Source of the DNA: Hofstenia miamia
Lineage: Eukaryota; Xenacoelomorpha; Acoela
NCBI GenBank assembly: GCA_004352715.1
Contig: SCFE01000118.1
Coordinates: 696,607 to 760,606 of the forward strand
Direction of reading: 5' to 3'
DNA: 64,000 nucleotides
Positions 46,506 to 57,300 of this stretch are shown here, in pieces. The translations under genes were made by a program, and so were the position numbers. Below the pieces are notes generated by a model. That model ran no database searches. It saw only the letters and a program-made list of their open reading frames with translations, and had not been told where the DNA came from. Position 1 is the first letter of the stretch. The number at the start of each line of letters is the position of its first letter.

Positions 46506-49500
46506 ATCTTAAATGTAGATTATGATACCGTAGCAAGGCCTTGTACGTTGTACCGTAGCAAGAAAATAGTTTTCATTACCCGTTATACAGTCATTACTAA
46601 TGAGCGACAGATATGAGATTAAATGGTGCTTGCTAGTAAGTGAGTTATTTGAAGCCATTAATGTTAGTTAAGTAAGATGAACAACAAGAGAAAGTAGTTG
46701 AATTAAAAATTGAATCTTACCTTTTTCAAAACAATGGACTAATTACATCTATTAATTAGGCCCAAACATTAAACTTATATTGAATAATTACAACGGTACA
46801 ATATTGACCTACACTCTTAAAAATAATCCGATTCAACACTACAATAAGTACAGTAAGCAAACAGTCCATCAACTATCGGAGTAGAGACTTACACACTGAT
46901 ATAAAGGAAGGATTAGGGTAGCTGTGATTTGATTTCATCCAAGCTTCGAAGAATAATACAAGCGAATTTGTAGATGATTTTCAAAAATCAGCAAGTGATT
47001 TAAAGCTTCTAAGAAATATTGACATTAGTATCAAATCACAAGCTTAAAAATAGCATTATTGAATATGAAAATGGTGAAGATAGTGATTAATTTGTAAAAT
47101 TTTTAATAATTACATACATATTAATGAAGAATAAAGTATACAGCTGCGGCAAAAAGTTTAGCAAAACCCACTAATTTTATTAAATCAAGAAGTATATGAT
47201 GGATATATATGGAATAGAACAATCCCGATCCTCGAAGCATATGTGATCTACATTTTGTTTATAATGATTATGAATATATTCTTATAATAATGCGTCATCA
47301 TTGATTTTGATAAATCAGTTGAATTTGGGTACTAATCTGAATTTGATGCTTAATTCTTATCATCTGATTTCTCATATTGACATACGTCACTCACTTCTAT
47401 TTATAGCAGTGACGCAAGCTGCATCCTTTCTCAATCCTTGAAATCAATCTTCCAATCAAATTGTACGTTTCTGTCTTCAGCAAAGTATAAGTGAGTGCGG
47501 TTATTCCAAGTCAACAATTGGAAAGATACCTGAACTATCACGAGGGAAGCATGCCCCAGTATCTATACTTCATTTCAATGGATTCAAATTTTCAACTTGT
47601 ATTTGGCTGGCCTAGAAATTCACCGGATATGAACTGTATTGAACGCTGTTGAAGTCAGTTAAAAATGAAACTACAAAAATATCACTCTTCATCTTATGAG
47701 ACATTATCTGCGCATGTGAAGCAGCTTTGGATTACAGAGATAGCTCCATGCCTCATCGCATTTCGTCGTGTTTAGCAGCCAGAGGATTACATACATCCTA
47801 CCTTTTCCTATACATTATCTCCATGTAAGAATGTGATTTATACTGACCAATTCTCATATACATTAATTGTTTTCATGTACATATGTATTATTTACATGTA
47901 CCAGTGTGATTTATGCTGTGAAACTCTCATTAAGGTTGTTTACAAAATTTTCAATGAAAAAATTTGAATCAGGTGTTGCTAAACTTTTTGCCGCAACTCT
48001 ACATAAAATCCTTCTTATTTACAAATGTTTTGTATTTAAATATTCCAAACATTTTTAAACAGTTTCCTGTGGACATTTGCGGCACAATAATTTTTTTCTT
48101 TGGTGTGGTGTGTGACTTCGGTGTGGCAATACTTCAAACAATTTACTAGAAGCCGTCTTCACACGTCTGTAAATGGAATACCTTGTCACTTCATTTTCAG
48201 TTCATTTACTATTTAATGTCATTAACAGAAGATATATACAAGTTTCTGGAATGTTCTATTTGAAGTTTGAAGCTCTTTGGACTTAGAGGACTAAGAATGA
48301 AATTTTTGCCTTTACACTGGTTGAGTGTGGTTGAGATAGCTTCTTCAGTTCCATCATAAAAGTTTTCTTCTGATGTCTATGACATCCGCAAGCTTGACAA
48401 CTTTGAGATCAGGTTCTTGAAACTATAAATCATTAGAGAACAGATTGAAGCTGTGAGTGCCCAAAAGTGTTCCCTATGGAACACACTGTTATGGTCTATT
48501 AAATGAACATGTGGAATTATTGTTGTTTAGTGCTATTCTATTTAAGAATTAAACTTAATTTTTTCAGTTATATAAACTAGCTATCTGCGCTTAAATCACT
48601 TGGAAGACAATTACTGAAAATATTTATTTTGAGATTGTTCATCTCTCGCTGAGGAGAATGACTATCATCTTTGTCATTGCATTGGACAACAAACATTAGG
48701 TTAAATAAAAGAAACATTTTCTTTATTTGAATTCCTTGTCCCTATGTTTGTTTTGTTTCTTTTCATTAATAAAAAAACCCGCAACTTTTTATCCAGGTAT
48801 CAAATTATCTGTGTTCCACCAGAGGCAACTTTTTCACATCGTATTTTTTAGTCATGCATATTTTTATGGACCCTACAATAAATATACACTTGAAAAGCAA
48901 GATGAAGACTTTTACACATAAAATTTATGGCCTTAATGAATCAGCGAAAATTCTAATATTCTATTAAAAAATTTACATTTTATCAGAAAAATATACTTGA
49001 AAAATTCAGCGATGCGAAACGATCAAGCATACAAATATTTGTTGCCTTGATAAAGTTAAAATATGTTTTGTTTCATATTTGAAAAATGAAATTTCTTACT
49101 CCCTTTATGATTGATTCCTGTAAGAATGTTCACCATTTGAAAGAATAATTTTTCAATTTCATACACAATTTCAAGATCTAACAATCACTTGCTTATATTT
49201 TCCAGAGTTCAAAACCATTTTATTACTAACTTCTCACGTCCTTTCTTATCACGATTAAATAAATAGAAAACACTCAATTTACTTAATCATATAAAGTGCA
49301 GATATTACCACTGCCTATTACAAAATAATGAACAATAAACCAGCGGTATTCCTAGTATTAAAACAAGTACTATATGGCGTTTTACTCTTAATTTCAGTAA
49401 ATGCTTTCATGAAAATATATTTGAGAGCTGGGGTGATTGTGAGTATATGAAAATAGTTGTGCGAGTGCCCATTTGGGTTGGATGTGGGTCGGAATTCGTC

Positions 49501-50582
49501 AATTTCTTTACACTAAGCAAACTGAAATATTTGAGTATATTTTATTGCCCTATACTTAATGCAGATATATTTCGAATTTCAGAAATATTTTGTATACAAG
49601 TAGGGTATTCAAAGAAGTCTTTCCACGACCAGGGCTACTTTTAATTATAGTATGATTAAAAAATAAAAGTGATTATTAACTATTTAAAACTAATATATCT
49701 AAAAAAAATATAACTGAAGATGTTATTCATTTTTACTTAGATAATCTTTGTTAGTTTATATAAATATTTAATGCATAATGACGCATAAAAGTTGCCACTA
49801 TCATATAAAATATTAACAAGTGCAACGCATTTTCGTAAAACTAGTGCATAAAATTGAATTTTATTAGTGTAATTCCAATAATGGAATAATTGTACGCAGG
49901 TGTGAAGAAATGATCGCGAAATGTTTGCAAAGCGAAAATTAAATTTATTAAAATGCACAGCAAACACTAAAAATCATTAATTTTTGAAATCACACTGAAT
50001 TTCTCGAAAGAACAAATGTTTATTCGCTTAAACGTAGTAGGAGAGCTCTTTGTTAAAAGCGCTTTTATTATAAATTACAAAACTGGATTTCATGGAATTT
50101 GTGTAAGAAGCCAGTCACTAACAAAAATTATTGAATTCCAATCAATGCATTGCCACATATTTATTGAATGCTATAACTAACAATTGTAATTCACTCTTTG
50201 TAATGAAAATGTTTCTTAAACTATTTTGAAATGTAATACTTCTTGGTGCAGTTTACAGCAAATAGATTGAAACGAGGTAGGCCTACTTTTTGTAAAATTT
50301 AGATGTAGTGCTATCATTCACCATTAAGTAACCCAGAATAGTATTATTCTATGCTATATATGGTATATTTGTGAAATCTACATTAAAATTACTACCTTGA
50401 TTCATTGTGCACAAATTTAAAAATAATCAGTTATTATATTTATTATAATACTCCACAAAAACTGCACTCACACTTCTTTGGAGTAGTTGTTAATGAGAAA
50501 GTTACTGAAATGCAATATTTAAATAAGCGTGTCTCCTACATGAATTATTTTCTCAAACAAAATCTTATTTAGTTTTATCGGG

Positions 50583-50622
<40 letters not shown>

Positions 50623-51333
50623 NTTCCAATAATGGAATAATTGTACGCAGGTGTGAAGAAATGATCGCGAAATGTTTGCAAAGCGAAAATTAAATTTATT
50701 AAAATGCACAGCAAACACTAAAAATCATTAATTTTTGAAATCACACTGAATTTCTCGAAAGAACAAATGTTTATTCGCTTAAACGTAGTAGGAGAGCTCT
50801 TTGTTAAAAGCGCTTTTATTATAAATTACAAAACTGGATTTCATGGAATTTGTGTAAGAAGCCAGTCACTAACAAAAATTATTGAATTCCAATCAATGCA
50901 TTGCCACATATTTATTGAATGCTATAACTAACAATTGTAATTCACTCTTTGTAATGAAAATGTTTCTTAAACTATTTTGAAATGTAATACTTCTTGGTGC
51001 AGTTTACAGCAAATAGATTGAAACGAGGTAGGCCTACTTTTTGTAAAATTTAGATGTAGTGCTATCATTCACCATTAAGTAACCCAGAATAGTATTATTC
51101 TATGCTATATATGGTATATTTGTGAAATCTACATTAAAATTACTACCTTGATTCATTGTGCACAAATTTAAAAATAATCAGTTATTATATTTATTATAAT
51201 ACTCCACAAAAACTGCACTCACACTTCTTTGGAGTAGTTGTTAATGAGAAAGTTACTGAAATGCAATATTTAAATAAGCGTGTCTCCTACATGAATTATT
51301 TTCTCAAACAAAATCTTATTTAGTTTTATCGGG

Positions 51334-51380
<47 letters not shown>

Positions 51381-54300
51381 ATATATATATATAATGCGTG
51401 TGCATCTCACCAGTAAGTCTAGAATAATTTCTCTGAATCATTCTTGCCAGAAATAATTTGATCACCAAATTATTCTTGTTCACTCAAATTTTCTTGAATT
51501 TATTCGGCCAACGTGTTTTGCTGATGAAAGCAAAATAACCGATTCCGAAATAATGTATGTAAAGAAAATCTCCTTAACCTTAACAGCTTGTGGATTTTTG
51601 AAAAAAATTTTCATGGGGATCCTATAAAAAGATTTTAAGCGCTTATAGCTCAAAAACTATTAAAGCTATGCTCAATATGAACGCATCACGTGGAAAAGGA
51701 GAGTCGCCTCTTTTTTTCGCTCTAAATCCGCGCACTGGTTCTAACTTCTGGTTTTGCGCACGCCACGCCTCAATGAGTTTGGAATACCTTTGCACATATC
51801 AAGAAAGGTTCTTTGTTGGCTCCATGGCCTCAAAACCTTCTAAACACAAAAACACTAGGTATGGAGACAATTTAAATCTTTTTCAAAAATTAGAAATTTT
51901 CAAAGAAAACGTTTCAACAACCTCTGACACAGTAACACACTTTAATAGAAATTTCCAAGGTTGCTTTAAATTATGTTCAAATTTGGTAATAGGCTTGGAG
52001 AAAATCATTTGTAAATGTGGAAAAACGGTTTGTCCTTTGAAAAGGACATCGGGCTACTTAAGGTAAAAATGATATGATTTACATTACATGATTGAAATTA
52101 ACAAAATTTTAAAACCTTCAATCAAAGTTTTATTTGAGATCAAGATAGTAAAATATGATCCTGCTCAACTATTAAAACTACTATTCCAAAATGTATTACT
52201 CCTCCAGTATAAAATTAAGAAAACATTTTTTAATTAAATTTTGAATTTTTTTGAAAGAAACAAAGTGAATCTGTTATTGGGGAAAAATTTAGCAATTGAT
52301 ATAAATTTCATCCTATCGTACATTACTAATAAATTCTAATTAACAATATCAAATTGCATTTCCCAGCGTTAGAAGAAATTTGATCAGGTATATAATAGTT
52401 TTGATTAACTGATTCGCTTTACACAAGGGAAGAAGCATGCCACCGCTTCATTGAATCACAGACCGTTAAACTGATTATTTGATGAAGTCGCGACTTCCCA
52501 TTTGAGATGTAAATTACGACATAAAACTCAAAGTCGGCCATAAATAATTATTTATAATGATATTTCTCATACATTCGACAATATCTTAGATGTTCCTTTC
52601 TTAGCTGTTATGATATTTTCCTACCGATAAAAATTAAGTCATCCCCTAAAAATCTTCTGAACACAGTATCCGTCCTACTCCTCATGATGTAAACAAATTT
52701 TTACCTTATTCTCAACATTTGACTGAATTCTAATATCAATTGAAATTTATATACACTGTATCATGTAAAAATATATTCTGTAAATTCAATTATCCAATTT
52801 CAGTAAAACGTTTTATCTAGTGCTTTTAGTGTGAAATTATTTTTTAAGTATAAGAATCTGTTCTACAAATGCCTAAATTTGCCAACGGAAATTACTTTCC
52901 TCTTTTTCCAGATATGGTATTTACTAAAAGTGTTTATTTATAAAATTTTCATTGTTATTAATTGTATTAAATACATGAAGAAATATTATTCAACTAGCTA
53001 TAAATCAGCGTCAGATGGGAATTCTATGATCCCAAGCAAAACGAACTTTGATTCAATCATAATCAGAGGCATAGAAAAACATCTTAAATGTCAGAAATAT
53101 ACATTTATGCATTCATGTATATTATGTATATATTTCTTTATAAAGTGGCACAGAATTAATTTAAAAAACAGCAGAAGGAATGATAGTTCATGTGCTTAAT
53201 TTAATTGTATTACTTTCTCTTACGGCATTAATTCGCATACAATTAATCATTTTACAATTATTAAATATTCTTGTGGAACAAATTCAGCCTCTAGACAAAG
53301 GAACCTTGATCAAAGATTGGGCTATCGCGCCTGAGCAGGGTTATAATTTAATAGACGCCTTGAGGTATTTGCTTACGCAAAACTCCACACTTTATAAAAT
53401 GAAATTTTCCTGTTAATTAAATACTAATATTTTGCGATTATAAATAAGTATTAAAAAATTATTAGAATTTTATCATAAATTTATTTATAAATCAATCAAG
53501 CAATCAATATTAACTATTTTAGCGGTGAATTTGCCCCTATTCTTGAGGAGCTTGAAAATATTAGCTACAAAACCATATTGTGACTTTAAGATCACTAATA
53601 ATTTTGTCCACATTCTCGAACAATTTTCTCCAAGCCTATTAAGAATTTGAGAATCCTGGGATTTCGTTTCGACACAGCAATGGGTAAGTGTGCTTCCTTG
53701 TTATGTTGAAAATTTGTCATAAACATTCTTAACTGTTTACTTTTTAATTTGAAAATCTGCTTTTTGCAAAGACATTCAAATTCTTCCAATACGAAGTTTA
53801 CAGATACAAAAATGGTCTAAAGATCACGGCAGCAAAAACTATCTTCAGATATTTTTTTTCTGTGGTTACACCATAAAAGTGTTCTCCAGACGCGAAGTGC
53901 ACAAGGTCAGAAATCTTTGAGCCGTTGGGTTTTCAGATTTTGGAATATCTTAATTATTTTGTCAGTTAACATTTTTTTAAAAATCATCACGATTTCTGAA
54001 AAAACCTGAGCTGTTTAGAATTAACAATAAAAAAATTGTTACTATTTAAAATTTATTCAAATTATCTTAGATTCAAATAACTGTAGATAACCACCCAAAC
54101 TACATTAAGGCATTGAGGCAAGTTGACCTCAAAATTAGACTTTGTGCTCTCTCATAGACGCATCTACAAAGGTTTTCTTCAATTTACCCCTACAATAACT
54201 GCTATTTCTGTTTTCTGTGTTTTACATTGTTTTAGCCTTATTTTTTCAAAATTATGCTTTTACTGATTAAGTACATCTTGCCGGATTTTTCTCCACTTGA

Positions 54301-57300
54301 AAATTAGATCTTTCACGTTGGAAAATCAAATTTGTGTATACAACACTATGGAGATTTATTGATTGATTTCCTAAAATAATATGTTCTTTAATTATATAAT
54401 TGGCACTTATTTTAGTTATTATGGGCTAATTCTGCATATTCTTTCTCATTGTTTCTTGCATTTCTGTCTCAAAGAGAATATTTGAAAAACAACAAATTTG
54501 TTAAATTTTGGTTTTGGTTATTGAAGCAACCAAGGTAACAATGCTTCTTTAGTATTAACATATACATACCAAACTCCAATACTTAAGCATTTACTACATG
54601 TATTTGGGACAGGCATGTATCCAGGATTTTCATGTTCCAAAATAACTTTACCAACCCTGACTCATTCTAATATTTTTTGAATTAATTGGACATAATAGCA
54701 TCTGTAATAACTTTCTAAAATGAAAAATATTCTGAATTTATGAAATTTGACTAAATATATCATAAGATATCGGGGTGGCGAACAGAGTATTAGAAATTAA
54801 TTTCTTATTGTGCTTTGATTTCATTTTTCTTGAATTTATTGGCAGCTTTTATTCCATGGGTCATTAACAGTCTTCTGCCTAATGATTGATGCGGAGATCT
54901 AGGCGGTTTTTTCTTGTTTAATTGTTATGACATGTTAATCATGCATTTCTATTTCAAACCGCCCATATATTATAATTATATTTGTTCTTATGCATTGAAC
55001 CAGTTTATTATTCTATCTATGATTTTTGAAAATCTTTCTCGACTCTATACAGCTAAATCAGCTGTAATCAATTTTAAATATATTTATCTGAATAACACTG
55101 TTTTTTCTTATCATCAGTTCTTTGCTAAAAGCAACTTCAATTGCAATAAGTATAGCAAACTAATTTTTTTCAAAGTTTTTTGCTTTTTAAGATTGTATTA
55201 AGCTTACTAAAAATTGTTCTATTATTGATAAACAGCTTTAGAAATTAAACAATATTTTCCTGCTATTAAAATTTTTTGGCCAATGAGGAAAAAATCTCGT
55301 AAGATTTAATGGGCGATTATCAAGCATACATATTGCTTTACCTGAAAACTTTTCTGTATCTATTAAGAAGATACTTAAATTGGGTATCTCATATTATTTC
55401 AAACATGTTGGTTCTTGTCTTAGCCCCTTACTTATAGGTGATCATACTAATAAAATATTTGGGTGGGTATTAAAATATAGACTCTGATATCAAAATGTGT
55501 GACAACTAAGCGACGCTACTTCTCAGGAATATTTTTCAACAAAGAATTTAAAAATAGATCATATTCCCCCAAACAATAGGTAGAAATCTTAATAAATCCA
55601 TGAAAATTTACGGTAGTACAATAATAACAAGCCATTCCTGTTCTTTGAAATATTTATTTTAATGTACCATGGAATATTTTAAAGTGTTAACCTTAATGGC
55701 AACTTATATTTATTCTCAGTTAGTGCTAACATGATTATCTTTAAAGAGATCTCGTCAAATCGTGGTATAACTTGCTGCTTTTATTTGTACAAGCTGACTA
55801 AAAAGACATATTTTAATAATTTTATTTTTAATTGAATAATCTAATACTGATTGACACATCTGGTCTTTATTCATTAACGAAGTATAATGAAAATCATCGA
55901 TCTGGACAATGTTTATTCAGTATATCTGCCAATTGTAATCAAATAAAAATTCAAAATATAATTTCTGCTGTCAATTCCTTTATTAACGGAAACTCTAAAA
56001 GAACAAAATGCACAAAACGCGTAATTGTTCATAAGGCAATATTGCATTAATTGGAAATAATCTAATTATTTGTACAAAATAATGATTCGTGTACGTTTAA
56101 TTTGAGTCGGTTTCGATAGCTCACGATAACTTAAGCAAAAAATAATACTGATAAAATAAAATCATTATTAATATTATGAAGTTGTAATGATTTCGAATAA
56201 TATAAAGTTATTCTTTTATGCATTTTAGTAAATTTGTTTTCATTACATTCTATATGTTTTACTTTTCCTTTTGATATTAATGAATTTAGTTGAAGTCTTA
56301 TGTGTTCTTTTACCCTTACTTCCATTGATTCTAGGGAATATAAATACGTGTCTATATTTGGAAATACATTTATTTTAACCAGTGCATTCACATTCAATGT
56401 TTGGATTTCACATACTGATTTTTTAATTTTCATTTCGGTACATATAATTTCATTCGATGCGAGGTAATTTTCAATAGATATTTTCTGGTAACTAGTCTTT
56501 CACATTGTTTTCTTTATTAAATTCTGTATAAACGCCATTTCTTAAAGATTTATGTCGATATCCCATTTTTTTCGAAATAATGGTAGCTACTTCATCTATC
56601 GCTGTTGATAAGTTCTTGTAATTAGATGATGTTATATGGACTTTATTGTGTTTTCTTTGTGTCAAGGACTGCAATCACATTTGTATGGTATGCATAGTCC
56701 AGTTTTAATTGATCTTTCATGACATTCAAATTCAAATTTTTCTTGATACTAATGACAATGTTGTATTTATCAATCTAACTACCATTATTTTCGTGTTCTA
56801 TTGTAAATTTTTTATTGAAAATTAATGCGGTATCGTCTTCAGAATTATATATGCAAAATATTTATCCACAAAGCGAGAATAAAATTAAATTGAATAGATT
56901 AAAGATAATATTTGAATAGATAAGAAATATTCGAAATAAATGGTCCAAGTATAGATCTCCGAATACATTTTTAAAGTTCAAACAATAAAATTACTTTTCA
57001 AACACAATTTTACTTTTATTTTAGTACACAATTGAAAATTATGAATGATTGAAATATCAGGATTATAATTCATCAATTATGATATTTTGCTTAGTTTATG
57101 ATTGCAGATTTTCCACGTCATTAAATGTAACGTCAAAGGTTTATTTATGGCCCAATAATATATTATTGCTGGATTATTCACTGATATAAATCAATCCTAA
57201 TAAATACTATTAATAATATCGAAAGAGTACTGATTTTTTAAGCACTGCCTAAATAATTAATAAGCATTATGTATGTGTTGCCAGAGTCCAACAGGCAAAT

